A stretch of 64,000 bases of DNA. Source: Pseudarthrobacter phenanthrenivorans (GTDB lineage Bacteria > Actinomycetota > Actinomycetes > Actinomycetales > Micrococcaceae). Positions 39,230 through 48,624 of the stretch are shown here, one piece after another. Every line of letters starts with the position of its first letter. The first letter of the stretch is position 1. The translations under genes and the position numbers were made by a program. The notes below the pieces were generated by a model, which was not told the DNA's origin, did no database searches, and saw nothing but the letters and a program-made list of their open reading frames with translations. Where the stretch lies: the NCBI RefSeq assembly GCF_000813845.1, contig NZ_JWTB01000008.1, positions 1 through 64,000 on the forward strand, given 5' to 3'.

Positions 39230-42200
39230 CTAAGAACCGGCAGTCAAGCCGAGTTCCGGCAGACCGTCCACGATCCGGTTTGTCTCAAGACTAAGCCGGA
39301 CAACGCGTCCGATCAGGTCGATGATGTACCTGGGCTGCTTGTGCTCTCGCGACCAGTCGTTTGGGTTGTTCACGATCCCAGACGCCTTGTCCGTCTTGAC
39401 CTGATAACGCTCCAAGATCCAGTCCAGGGCTGACCGGGATCCGAGCATGTACCGGTGCACGTCCTCCGGAATGCCCTCCAGCGAGATGTGCGGGTTGTAG
39501 ATGATGCGGCTCTTGTCCCACTCACCGGCCTTGCCGGCGTACTTCATCTTGGTCACGGCGTACCGGGCAAACTCGTCCTGCTCCGCTGCCAGACCTGTCG
39601 ACACCTCGTCGAGGGTGTACGGCTCCAGCGACTCGTAGCCGATGTGGAGATCGGAGAGAACCTTGCCAGCTTCAACGAAGGCCTGGAAGCGGTCAGTACC
39701 CGGGACCTGTGGAATGCGAGGAAGCATCTTCTTGAGGTCAGCAGCGAACGTCGTCCTGTATTCCGGGGAGTGGAGGATCCCGTAGACATAGTAGAAAATG
39801 TCGTCCTTGCTTACCTTCGAGCCGTAGGCTGCTCGGTAATCGGCAAGAGCTGCATCTGCGATGTTGTCGAGCCGCTGCGGCGCCCCGTCAGACGAATCGA
39901 ACAAAGTTCCCGTGGCGGGCGTTGAGTAGGTGTACCGCGGGAAGAACTGCCCGGCATCCATGAAATAGCCCACGTCAGGGACGGCGTCGACTGCTACGAG
40001 GGAAAAGGGCGTACGCGGTGTCCCGGCTACAAGGTAGATGCCATGGTTCTCGGAAGCTCGGTCTGGGTAGATTGTTTGCAGCTGGTAGACCATGTCGTTG
40101 AGCTGGCGGCTGAAGTGGACGTGCTGCTTGTTGAATGGCCTGTACGAGGCAATCCTGTACCCCTCTGTGGCAACCGAGTAGGTGATACCCCGCCGGAGCA
40201 TTACCTTGTCAGCGCGGTTCCAGCTCAACTTGCTCGGGTCGACGTTGATAAAGCTATCTATCTCTTGCTCACCACCCGCTTTGGCAAAACGCGCGACTTC
40301 GCTGTTATAGAAGGCCACCATTGACTCAACGTTTTGGTGCAAAGTTGACTCAGATGAGTTGTAAACCCAGGCATCTCTGTTGGTTTTCAGGCCGCCCGAG
40401 TACGTGTTGAAGAGTCCTTGGCTCCTTTCATCCTTCGCACCTAGCGGCGCGAATGTGGCGAATGCGGGGCTGCGCCTATTGATCCAGTCACCCTCTTGAC
40501 TAGGAACCACCGTGACCCAGGGAATGTCAGCAACGTGGCCAGCGTCAATGATTGACAGCTTCTGTTTCCGGCTCAGATAGTCCCCGATGTCCCGATAATG
40601 CAGGGTGCAAGTGGTGACTGGAGCAGGACGCCTTACGAGCAGGAGAATTGCAGCGGTGGTCTTGCTTCCCTCTCCGAAAACATTGTCTTTTTCTTTTTTC
40701 CGGGGCTCTCCTGACAGGCCTGCGTTGCCGCGCAGGTTGTAAACGTAGATGTCGTGAAACTCTGTGACCAGCGTCTTGCGGAGCCCATCAGCGGTGTTGC
40801 CGTCGATATACCCCCCGTTTGTGACGTAGCAAAGGATGCCGCCGTCGGGAGAGTTCAGGATGCGGTTAGACCCCCAGCGGATCGCGCGGATGTATGAATC
40901 GTAAAGCGAGTTCTTGTTGGTGGCCGTGGAGAGCTCTGCGTAGGTTCGGCGGATGGACTCGTCAAGGGTCGGGTATTTGAGGTTGGCGTTGTTGTCGTTG
41001 CCGCTGGATTGACCCACCGAGTAGGGCGGATTTCCGATGATGACGCGGATGTCCAGAGCATTCTGGGCAACCACACGGGCGTTGTTTGAGGTGAATACGA
41101 AGTCATCCAGTGTGTCCCCGTCTTCGGTCATCTGAAACGTGTCGGTCAGGACGACACCATCGAATGGCAGGTACGGAACCTCCCCGGCGTCTTTGCCTTC
41201 GGCTGCTGCCTGTTCTTCCAAGAGCCCGTGGACTGTGGCTTCGATGTTGATCGCGGCAATGTAGTACGCCATGAGGAGCATCTCGTTAGCGTGGAGCTCC
41301 TGAGTGTACTTGCGGAGCAGGTCCTCCGGCTTGATCCGCCCCGACTGGAGCAGGCGGACGATGAAGGTTCCGGTGCCGGTGAAGGGGTCCAGGACGTGAA
41401 CGCCTTCGTCACTGATGGAGGCGCCGAAGTGCTTTGCAAGTACATCGTCGACGGCGCGGATGATGAAGTCCACTACCTCCACTGGGGTGTATACGATGCC
41501 GAGGGATTCCGCGGTACGGGGGAAGGCAAGCTTGAAGAACTTCTCATAGAGCTCCGTGACGATCTTCTGCTTGCCCTCAGCGTTGGTGATACCTTCAGCA
41601 CGGACCCGCACGGACCGGTAGAAGGATTCGAGGCTGGCGACCTCCGAGTCCAGGTTGTACTTCTCCAGGATGTCCACCATGGAGTCCATCACTTGGGAGA
41701 CCGGGTTGTTGGCGGCAAACGAATACCCCTCAAAGAGGGCCTCGAAGACGGGCTTGGTGATCAAGTGCTGGGAGAGCATGTCGATAGCGTCGGACTCGGA
41801 GATAGAGTCGTTCAGGTTCCCGCGCAGGCCCTGCAGGAAGACGCTGAACTCCTCCCGCGGCCTCTGATCCTCACCGTCCAGGATGCTGCGGATCCGGAGC
41901 ACGTGCCGGTCAGCGATCTCCTTGACGTCCTTCGCCCAGGACTCCCAATAACGGCGGTCGCCGACCTTCTTGACCATCCGGGCGAAGATGGCATTCCGCC
42001 ACTGGTCGGCGTTAGCCATATGGAACAGTGCCTCCGGCTGTGCCGTCGGCGAGTTCGGGTTGGGGTTGTCACTGTCTCCGAAAGGGTCGGAGACAGTGAT
42101 GATGTCGATCTTGTTGTTGGCATTGCGGTTCAACTCGAGCTTATTGATCATCGCTTCGAACCGGTCATCGTGGGCGCGTAGGGCCTGCAAGACATCCCAG

Positions 42201-44056
42201 ACAACCTTGTACTTCTTGTTGTCGTTCAGGGCTGTTTCCGGGTCCTGGCTGGCCGGTACAGCAATCGGCAGGATGATGTAGCCCAGTTCCTTGTTGGTCT
42301 CGGTTGAGGTCCGCATAACCCGGCCCACGGACTGGACAACGTCGACCTGCGAATTGCGTGGGTTCAGGAACAGGACCGCGTCCAAGGATGGAACGTCCAC
42401 TCCTTCAGAGAGGCAACGGGCATTGGTGAGAATACGGCAGCTATTGGCTCCAGCGTCCTCGGCCTTGAGCCAATCAAGCTTCGCGGAGCGCTCCAGCACG
42501 TTGAATGTGCCGTCCACGTGTTCGGCCTCCAGCTTGAGGCCCGGTACCGCGTCCACGTCGCTCTGATTGATCAGTAGTTGCCGGCCCACAAGCTCGAAGT
42601 CGGCGGCCAGTTTCTTGGATTCCTTGATGTTCCGGGCGAACGCGACCGCACGGCGCATCGGGCTTCCGTCGGAGATCTCCAGCCGCTCTCCGTTGACTCC
42701 ACGCTTGGAGAGTCCGTTCCAGCAGCCGACGATGCGGGCCGCGTCGTCCAGATTGAGGTCGCCGTTAGATTCGAAAAGGCCTTGGAAGGACTTGCTGACG
42801 GCTTCCTCGTCAACGGCCAATACGAGGACCTTGTAGTCGGCGAGGTGCCCCATCTCCACAGCCTTCCCGAAGCCAAGGTGGTGGAATTCCGGGCCGTAGA
42901 CGGCTTCGTCGTCCATGGAGTACATCTTGACGTCGTCCTGGCCGGCTTTGGCCTTGGCCTCCTGAACGTAGATCCGCGGCGTGGCGGTCATGTAGAGCCG
43001 CTTGCCGGATTCGATATAGGTATTGTCGTGCACCTTCACGAACGCCGAGTCGTTATGGTCTGCCTCGGTGATGCCGGTGGTCCGGTGAGCTTCGTCGCAG
43101 ACGATGAGATCGAATTCAGGCAGCCCTGCTTTCTGGGCCTGGTGGATCACATCGATCGACTGGTACGTGGAGAACACCACCGTGATGGCTTCCTGGCCGG
43201 TGCTGATCTTTGCACGATGTAGGAGCTTTGCTGGGTCGGTGGTGGCCGGGAAGGCGAGGTCGTGGACACTGACGTCCTCGTGCTCCTTGCGTCCGACCTT
43301 CGAATCCGAGCAGACGGCCAAGGGCCGCAGCGGGACGGTGGCCTGGGCGGTCCATTCGTTCAGGGTCTGCTGCAGCAGCGCGATGGAGGGGACCAGAAAC
43401 AACACGGAGCCGCCGATGGGAACGATCTCCTCCACCATCTTCAGCGACGTGTAGGTCTTGCCGGTGCCGCAGGCCATGATGAGCCGGCCACGGTCGCTGA
43501 GGGTAAATCCTTTCTTCACATCTTCGATGGCTTCCCGCTGGTACTTGCGGGGCTCCTTGCCGCCCAGTTGCTTCATCTGCTCGGGGGCGTCGATGCTGAA
43601 CTCGGCCCAGTCGATGGTGGAGTCTGCCAGATCCGCGAAGCGCAGCCGGGTCATCGGCTTCGACTGACCCTCCAACGCGTCTTCCGCGTGCTTGGACCAC
43701 CTGTCCGTGGTGGACACGACCATGCCGTATGAGAAGTCACTCTTGCCGACGGCTGTGAAGAACGAGTCGATCTGCTTCTTGTCCAGCGTCCGGGCTGGGT
43801 CGTAGAACTTGCACTGGATCCCTGTCAGCTCACCCGTGTAGCGGTCCTTGGCGACCAGATCGATGCCGGTATCGACGTGCCCGTCCCGGCCGGGCCACTC
43901 ACTCCACAGCCAGACATCGGAGAACTGGTCCGCATACTTCGGCTCCAGTTCCAGGTAGCGCTTCATCAGGTGCTCGAACTTTGTGCCCTTGTCATGCTGA
44001 TCAGTGGCCGAAAAGTACAGCCGGTCGAGGACGTCTTCGAAGCTTGCGGAACCCAT
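39230..44056 (-). CDS. Type ISP restriction-modification enzyme
   Basis: A 1608-residue single-chain enzyme with domains in order. An Mrr-like nuclease (about 20-125: DGHVDTGIDLVAKD, GIQCKFYDP with D and Q-x-K) comes first. Next is an SF2 helicase (Walker A ACGTGKT near 193, VCDEAHR near 319). Last are a gamma-class N6-adenine methyltransferase (DPFTGTGTF near 887, GNPPYSVG near 1009) and a long C-terminal target recognition region. This matches LlaGI/LlaBIII-type enzymes, which translocate along DNA and cut unmethylated DNA after head-on collision. It defends against phage and competing DNA. All key motifs look intact. Confidence 0.93.
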   Translation of the reverse strand: MGSASFEDVLDRLYFSATDQHDKGTKFEHLMKRYLELEPKYADQFSDVWLWSEWPGRDGHVDTGIDLVAKDRYTGELTGIQCKFYDPARTLDKKQIDSFFTAVGKSDFSYGMVVSTTDRWSKHAEDALEGQSKPMTRLRFADLADSTIDWAEFSIDAPEQMKQLGGKEPRKYQREAIEDVKKGFTLSDRGRLIMACGTGKTYTSLKMVEEIVPIGGSVLFLVPSIALLQQTLNEWTAQATVPLRPLAVCSDSKVGRKEHEDVSVHDLAFPATTDPAKLLHRAKISTGQEAITVVFSTYQSIDVIHQAQKAGLPEFDLIVCDEAHRTTGITEADHNDSAFVKVHDNTYIESGKRLYMTATPRIYVQEAKAKAGQDDVKMYSMDDEAVYGPEFHHLGFGKAVEMGHLADYKVLVLAVDEEAVSKSFQGLFESNGDLNLDDAARIVGCWNGLSKRGVNGERLEISDGSPMRRAVAFARNIKESKKLAADFELVGRQLLINQSDVDAVPGLKLEAEHVDGTFNVLERSAKLDWLKAEDAGANSCRILTNARCLSEGVDVPSLDAVLFLNPRNSQVDVVQSVGRVMRTSTETNKELGYIILPIAVPASQDPETALNDNKKYKVVWDVLQALRAHDDRFEAMINKLELNRNANNKIDIITVSDPFGDSDNPNPNSPTAQPEALFHMANADQWRNAIFARMVKKVGDRRYWESWAKDVKEIADRHVLRIRSILDGEDQRPREEFSVFLQGLRGNLNDSISESDAIDMLSQHLITKPVFEALFEGYSFAANNPVSQVMDSMVDILEKYNLDSEVASLESFYRSVRVRAEGITNAEGKQKIVTELYEKFFKLAFPRTAESLGIVYTPVEVVDFIIRAVDDVLAKHFGASISDEGVHVLDPFTGTGTFIVRLLQSGRIKPEDLLRKYTQELHANEMLLMAYYIAAINIEATVHGLLEEQAAAEGKDAGEVPYLPFDGVVLTDTFQMTEDGDTLDDFVFTSNNARVVAQNALDIRVIIGNPPYSVGQSSGNDNNANLKYPTLDESIRRTYAELSTATNKNSLYDSYIRAIRWGSNRILNSPDGGILCYVTNGGYIDGNTADGLRKTLVTEFHDIYVYNLRGNAGLSGEPRKKEKDNVFGEGSKTTAAILLLVRRPAPVTTCTLHYRDIGDYLSRKQKLSIIDAGHVADIPWVTVVPSQEGDWINRRSPAFATFAPLGAKDERSQGLFNTYSGGLKTNRDAWVYNSSESTLHQNVESMVAFYNSEVARFAKAGGEQEIDSFINVDPSKLSWNRADKVMLRRGITYSVATEGYRIASYRPFNKQHVHFSRQLNDMVYQLQTIYPDRASENHGIYLVAGTPRTPFSLVAVDAVPDVGYFMDAGQFFPRYTYSTPATGTLFDSSDGAPQRLDNIADAALADYRAAYGSKVSKDDIFYYVYGILHSPEYRTTFAADLKKMLPRIPQVPGTDRFQAFVEAGKVLSDLHIGYESLEPYTLDEVSTGLAAEQDEFARYAVTKMKYAGKAGEWDKSRIIYNPHISLEGIPEDVHRYMLGSRSALDWILERYQVKTDKASGIVNNPNDWSREHKQPRYIIDLIGRVVRLSLETNRIVDGLPELGLTAGS

Positions 44057-44248
44057 GGGAAGTATCTTGCCCTACAGCGACTAGGCGGCCGCAATTGGAC
44101 CGCTTAGCTGGCCGAAATCTGCCCGTCAGCTCACAGTTGAGCAACGAGAGTGGGTAGTCGAAAAAGCAACTCGCGGTCTGGCGGATGGCCAGTCGGAGAG
44201 TTAGTCGGAGGGGTAGTTTGGGTGTCATTTTGGTGTTATCGTGGGGTC

Positions 44249-44632
44249 ATGAGCATCTCAACGACGATCATCGCGGGGCACAACGAAACCGCCCGTATGG
44301 ATATTCACGAGCTCGTGAGGCGCCTCAACAGCCACCTCGGGCCACTGTTGGTAGCGGCGCTGGCCGGTGCCAAAGACCGAAAGCTACCCCATAAGTGGGC
44401 TAAGCCTGGCGGCACCGTGCCCGGGCCGGCGTTCCAGAAGCGTCTGCAGCTGGCGCACCGTGTCTGGATCTCCATTGCAGACGCGGAGACCGAGGCCATC
44501 GCGCGCGCTTGGTTCATTGGCGGAAACCCCTTCCTGGCCGAAGACACCCCAGTCACCGCGATCCGCGAAGACCGGCATAAGGAAGTCCTCCAGGCGCTGA
44601 CAGCATTCCTTGAGGACAGGCAGGACGTTTGA
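44249..44632 (+). CDS. MbcA/ParS-like antitoxin of a RES toxin pair
   Basis: A 127-residue protein from ATG 44249. It carries the same family pattern as 11628-12014 (LLVAALAGAKDRKLPHKWAK; QKRLQLAHRVW; then AWFIGGNPFLAEDTPVTAIR). The end, W-F-x-G-x-N-P-x-L-x-x-x-x-P, is the classic Xre/MbcA/ParS toxin-binding motif. The stop overlaps the TTG start of the RES-like gene, as in type II pairs. Confidence 0.75.
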   Translation: MSISTTIIAGHNETARMDIHELVRRLNSHLGPLLVAALAGAKDRKLPHKWAKPGGTVPGPAFQKRLQLAHRVWISIADAETEAIARAWFIGGNPFLAEDTPVTAIREDRHKEVLQALTAFLEDRQDV

Positions 44633-45387
44633 GCGAGCAGCGCTGTTCAAAGACTGGTCTCTGGATTCTGGATGATTTCCGTTCCGGCCGCCGGGTCGCC
44701 ACCACAGACCACCAAGCTCTGGACCCCCGTGAGCGGCTGAGTGGTGATGACCCGGCAGGCTGGAGCCGTTACGACACTCCCGGCTCGACGGTCTATATTT
44801 CCGATACCGACGAGATCGCCTTCGCCGAAGTGCTGGCCGGCTACGCCCTGAAGCTTGGTACCAAACACCCGATGCAGAAGGACGCCGACTTCATGGGGAT
44901 GTCGCTGGACGACTACATCAAGGGCATTGACGACGATTGGGGAAACAACGTCAAAAGGGGCTGCCTGGCCCGTCACTGGCGTGACCGACGCCGCGCTTAC
45001 CATCTCACTCTGAACGGTGCCGGTTGGTGGGTCGACGTCGAACACCCGGACTCTATCGCCGCCATCAGCGCCGGGATCGGAGCAAAGCTCAACGCCGAAT
45101 TCGACATCCCCCAGCTGACGCTGGGCATCCTTCACGGTGAGAACCGTGCCGCAACAACCATGATCGCCACTTGGATCCGCGAGCAGGTCCTGGAGGACGG
45201 AAGCCGGCCCCTGGGCATCCACTTCGCCAGCAAGCATGGCGGCGGGTACTGCTGGGCATACTGGCTGCGCCGCCGGGACGACGGCCTCGACGGAGACGAC
45301 ATGACCTCCGATTCGGGCACGGAGATCCGCGATAACGATCCGGCGCTGCTCACCGTGACGAAACGCTTCGGGATCAAAGTCTGGTGA
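44629..45387 (+). CDS. RES-domain toxin-like protein
   Basis: A 252-residue protein from TTG 44629. RES features: an Arg in WSRYDTPGSTVYISDTDEIA, a Glu in AFAEVLAGY, and the Ser region GIHFASKHGGGYCWAYWLRR. These correspond to the R, E and S residues of RES toxins (MbcT type), which degrade or ADP-ribosylate NAD+-linked targets. Longer than minimal RES toxins. It sits between the antitoxin and a nuclease-like gene, each overlapping by 4 bases, so the three form one unit. Confidence 0.7.
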   Translation: MSEQRCSKTGLWILDDFRSGRRVATTDHQALDPRERLSGDDPAGWSRYDTPGSTVYISDTDEIAFAEVLAGYALKLGTKHPMQKDADFMGMSLDDYIKGIDDDWGNNVKRGCLARHWRDRRRAYHLTLNGAGWWVDVEHPDSIAAISAGIGAKLNAEFDIPQLTLGILHGENRAATTMIATWIREQVLEDGSRPLGIHFASKHGGGYCWAYWLRRRDDGLDGDDMTSDSGTEIRDNDPALLTVTKRFGIKVW

Positions 45388-46373
45388 GCGGCGGAGCGAT
45401 GGAGGAGTCATTCCTTGCTGCGCTCCAAGGCGCGTATGCGCCTCCTCCATTGCCCGACCGGGTCACGGTAAAAACGGTTCGGGCAGCTGTAGCGGATGCT
45501 CTGGCCGGCGCCAAGGCCTATGAGGTCGCAGATGAATGTGTGCGATTCGGTATGGCGCCGCCCGAGGAGGGCGAGGACCCTTGGAACAGTAAATCCCGCT
45601 ACGTCGAGCAGAAACTCCGGGGCTACTCCCTGGAGCAGCTCGTGGCCCTGGGCCACCGCGTAAACGAGGACTACCCGACTCCGGCTTTGGAGCACCTGCT
45701 TGCCCTTTCCGGCGCAGGCGGGGTCGCGGGGGAGTTAAAAAACCTCATCTTTGCCGCCAAGGGACCAAAACCGAAGATCGTCCTGCTGGACGCAATAAAC
45801 AACGACATCCGGATCACGGAGAATGCCAAGGACTGCCTGGTCTACGATCGGGCACTCCCGCCCGAAGGGCTCAGCTGGCGGGCGTTAGTGGCGTGGTGGG
45901 TGAAGTCGGACACCATTCCTGCCGATGCCGAGAAAGACGCGGCCGCGGCACTGTACCGGCGCCTCCTGGCATCAATGGCCGGCAATGGAGCCGAGCAGTT
46001 CCTCTTTCGTAAATACTGCAGCCTCTACGGGTCGCACGGCTTCGACCTCCCCGCGCTGATTCCCCAGGTGTATCTGCACCTCGATCCGTACACCAGGCAG
46101 AAGGGAGGGACCCTCGTCCGTCAGCGCATGGACTTCCTCCTGCTGCTGCCGAACCGGAAGCGGGTCGTTCTCGAGCTGGATGGAATCCAGCACTACGCTG
46201 ACCCAGCGACCCGCCAGGCGAAGCCGGAGCTGTACGCCGAGATGGTTGCCGAAGACCGCAGGCTCCGCCTTGCCGGCTACGAGGTGTATCGATTCGGTGG
46301 CTCCGAATTCGTTGACCGGGAAAGCGCAGACCGTATGCTGGCCGCCTTTTTTCGCGAACTACTGCAGCTGTAA
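45384..46373 (+). CDS. AbiJ-like/PD-(D/E)xK nuclease-fold defence protein
   Basis: A 329-residue protein from GTG 45384, overlapping the RES gene by 4 bases. The N-terminal 110 residues are helical (LEQLVALGHRVNEDYPTPAL), similar to the extra N-terminal domains seen in AbiJ-type abortive infection proteins. The C-terminal domain has a restriction-nuclease-like core: QRMDFLLLLPNRKRVVLELD (D...E-x-D), GIQHYAD, DRRLRLAGYEVYRFGGSEF. Likely an antiphage effector in the defence island. The AbiJ resemblance is from memory and less certain than the nuclease core. Confidence 0.6.
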   Translation: MSGGAMEESFLAALQGAYAPPPLPDRVTVKTVRAAVADALAGAKAYEVADECVRFGMAPPEEGEDPWNSKSRYVEQKLRGYSLEQLVALGHRVNEDYPTPALEHLLALSGAGGVAGELKNLIFAAKGPKPKIVLLDAINNDIRITENAKDCLVYDRALPPEGLSWRALVAWWVKSDTIPADAEKDAAAALYRRLLASMAGNGAEQFLFRKYCSLYGSHGFDLPALIPQVYLHLDPYTRQKGGTLVRQRMDFLLLLPNRKRVVLELDGIQHYADPATRQAKPELYAEMVAEDRRLRLAGYEVYRFGGSEFVDRESADRMLAAFFRELLQL

Positions 46374-46490
46374 CCAGCCGTCGGCCCTCCCCTCCCACAC
46401 CCAGCCCGGGTGAAGCATCATCTGCGTGATGCAACGCATGTATTTCATTTGGCCGGCTCTTTTGTCCGGACTCACGGGTACACTCGGTAG

Positions 46491-46506
46491 TCGAAGGTAT
46501 GTTCGA
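46491..46506. promoter_or_regulatory. LexA (SOS) box upstream of umuD
   Basis: TCGAAG-GTAT-GTTCGA, one mismatch to the actinobacterial TCGAAC-N4-GTTCGA site. It follows a TACACT -10-like box and lies 15 bases before the umuD start. Confidence 0.75.
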
Positions 46507-46520
46507 ATAAAAGGTGTGTT

Positions 46521-46952
46521 GTGGGCGTGATCATTGGCCCCCGTGTGATAGAGGCGGGGCTGTCTCTGCTGTCGGTACCGGTGGCTCCGGTGCCGGTCGC
46601 AGCGGGTTACCCCTCTCCGGCCCAGGACTACTTCGATGGCCGGATCGACCTCAACGAGCACCTGATCAAGGACATCACGAGCACTTATATCGTGCGTGTG
46701 TCCGGTGCATCCATGGAGGGTGCAGGCATCAGCGACGGGGACGAACTGATCGTCAATCGCGCTCTCGAGCCGCACGACGGGTGTGTTGTCGTGGCGGTCC
46801 TGGACGGAGAGCTGACCATCAAGCGGCTGCGGATCACGGCGGCCGGCGTCGTGCTGCGGGCGGAGAACCCGGCATATCCGGACATCGAGGTCCCGGCCCT
46901 GGCCGACCTCACAATCTGGGGCGTTGCAACCCGGTGCCTGCACCATGTGTAG
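46521..46952 (+). CDS. umuD: UmuD-like S24 autoprotease subunit of Pol V
   Basis: A 143-residue protein from GTG 46521. Self-cleavage site candidate A28-G29 (VAAGYPSP). Catalytic Ser64 in SGASMEG and Lys101 in ELTIKRLR are both present. RecA-ssDNA-stimulated cleavage would give UmuD', which joins UmuC in an error-prone polymerase. It is SOS-controlled through the LexA box and followed by umuC after 30 bases. Confidence 0.92.
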   Translation: MGVIIGPRVIEAGLSLLSVPVAPVPVAAGYPSPAQDYFDGRIDLNEHLIKDITSTYIVRVSGASMEGAGISDGDELIVNRALEPHDGCVVVAVLDGELTIKRLRITAAGVVLRAENPAYPDIEVPALADLTIWGVATRCLHHV

Positions 46953-46982
46953 CGCGCTTTTTTCCTTCAAGCGGGAAGTGCC

Positions 46983-48281
46983 ATGTCCAAGCCAGCAGTG
47001 ATGCGGAGAATGCCGCAGATCGCACACGTGGACGTGAACTGCTTCTACGCCTCGGCTGAGCGGGCCTTCGATCCCTCGCTCGAGGGCAAGCCCGTGATCG
47101 TGCTGTCGAACAATGACGGCTGCGCGGTTACCCGCTCCCCGGAGGCCAAGAAGCTGGGCATCGCGATGGGCGACCCGTGGTTCAAGCTGGCACCCAGGGC
47201 CAAGGAATGGGGTCTCGTTGCGCTATCCAGCAACTACGAACTCTATGGCGACATTAGTGCCAGGGTGATGGAGCTCCTGGGCCGGTACTCGGCCTGGCTT
47301 GAGGTGTACAGCATCGACGAGGCTTTCCTGGGGGTCAAAGGTGAACCAGAGCAGCTGCTGGATCTCGGCCGGTCCATGAAGGCTTCTGTGCGGCGGCACG
47401 TGGGCGTCCCGGTCTGCGTCGGGATCGCCCCTACGAAGACGCTGGCGAAGCTGTGCAACAAGTGGGCCAAGAACAATCCGGCGTTTGGGGGAGTGTGCCA
47501 TTGGGAGAGCGTGCCAGCAGCGATGCGGGAAACACTGCTGGGAAGGCTGTCCGTTGAAGAGGTCTGGGGCATCGCCGGCCGGCTGACCAGGCGCCTCAAC
47601 GGCATGGGCATCTTCACCATCCTGGACCTGGTCCATGCGGACCCGGTCATGATCCGTGACCGCTTCTCGATCGTCATGATGCGGACCGTCCTGGAGCTGC
47701 AGGGCACCCCATGTATCCCGATGGAAGAAGAACGGATCGGGCGCGATCAGCTGATCTTTTCGCGCTCTTTCGCCAAGCCCATCACCACGGCCGCCGGAAT
47801 CCGCCAGGTCATGAGTGTGTACGGACAGCAGGCCTCGGCTCGACTGGCCAAGCACGGGCTGCAGGCCAAGGTCCTCACCGCCTTTGCCGGCACCTCACAC
47901 TTCAACCCCAAGGACACGTCCTACCCCTCGGTGTGCATCCCCTTGCCGATGCCCACTGCTGACCCGGTGATCATCACGAAGGCTGCCCATGCACTCCTGC
48001 CCCGGATCGTCGAGGGTATTCGCTACGCCAGTGCGGGCATCATGGTCACCGACCTGCGTCCCACCGGTAACCAGGCCCCGCTCTCCCTCTTTGAGAATCC
48101 GCATGAAGAGCGCCACATCGGCTCGCTACTGGAGGACGTCACGCGCCGGTACGGCCGCGGCTCCATTGGGCTCGGCCACGGCGGGATTCGGGGAGGGCCT
48201 GACTGGACGATGAAGCGCGAAATGCTCTCGCCCCGGTACACCACGCATTGGGACGAGCTCCCGGTCGTCAAAGCCGCCTGA
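46983..48281 (+). CDS. umuC: UmuC-like Y-family DNA polymerase
   Basis: A 432-residue protein with intact Y-family palm motifs: HVDVNCFYAS, SNNDGCAVTRS, YSIDEAFLG, then VCVGIAPTKTLAKLCNKWAK and a C-terminal little-finger domain. The length matches UmuC. Together with UmuD it performs translesion synthesis, common on plasmids to survive transfer-associated damage. It is part of the repair block up to 51.7 kb. Confidence 0.93.
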   Translation: MSKPAVMRRMPQIAHVDVNCFYASAERAFDPSLEGKPVIVLSNNDGCAVTRSPEAKKLGIAMGDPWFKLAPRAKEWGLVALSSNYELYGDISARVMELLGRYSAWLEVYSIDEAFLGVKGEPEQLLDLGRSMKASVRRHVGVPVCVGIAPTKTLAKLCNKWAKNNPAFGGVCHWESVPAAMRETLLGRLSVEEVWGIAGRLTRRLNGMGIFTILDLVHADPVMIRDRFSIVMMRTVLELQGTPCIPMEEERIGRDQLIFSRSFAKPITTAAGIRQVMSVYGQQASARLAKHGLQAKVLTAFAGTSHFNPKDTSYPSVCIPLPMPTADPVIITKAAHALLPRIVEGIRYASAGIMVTDLRPTGNQAPLSLFENPHEERHIGSLLEDVTRRYGRGSIGLGHGGIRGGPDWTMKREMLSPRYTTHWDELPVVKAA

Positions 48282-48312
48282 ACTTAAGCACCTGCACTAC
48301 GAAAGAACCGTC

Positions 48313-48624
48313 ATGACCATCAGCCCTGAAGCACCCGCTCCGAACGTCCCTGTCGATGTCCGTTTCACCACCGCCGGCACGCCGCTGGCGGTCCGGTACG
48401 ACGGAAAGCTTTGGCCGGTGGCAGCAGAGCCCCTCCACTGGTTCACCAGGGATTCCTGGTGGGTGACCCGCAAGAGCGTCCCGGTCGGCATAGGGAACGT
48501 CGTCGACATCGAGCACTGGCGGCTCCAGGTACGCGCCGATTCTATGTCCCCGCTCCGGACCTTTGAGCTACGCCGGGAGCCGCTGTCGGAACAGTGGTTG
48601 CTGGAGTCAATCAGCGACGACTGA
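48313..48624 (+). CDS. DUF6504-like protein linked to umuC
   Basis: A 103-residue beta-rich protein (PVDVRFTTAGTPLAVRYDGK; EPLHWFTRDSWW; HWRLQVRADS). It resembles DUF6504 proteins, which occur beside Y-family polymerase or ImuB genes in actinobacteria. It lies 31 bases after umuC and is likely in the same SOS unit. Its last 18 bases overlap the convergent GIY-YIG gene. Confidence 0.65.
   Translation: MTISPEAPAPNVPVDVRFTTAGTPLAVRYDGKLWPVAAEPLHWFTRDSWWVTRKSVPVGIGNVVDIEHWRLQVRADSMSPLRTFELRREPLSEQWLLESISDD

Noticed and set aside
46479..46492. Possible tenth TAYGGT-type operator before umuD
   Set aside because: Only the central GGTACAC-like core matches and the outer halves do not. The LexA box explains the promoter better.
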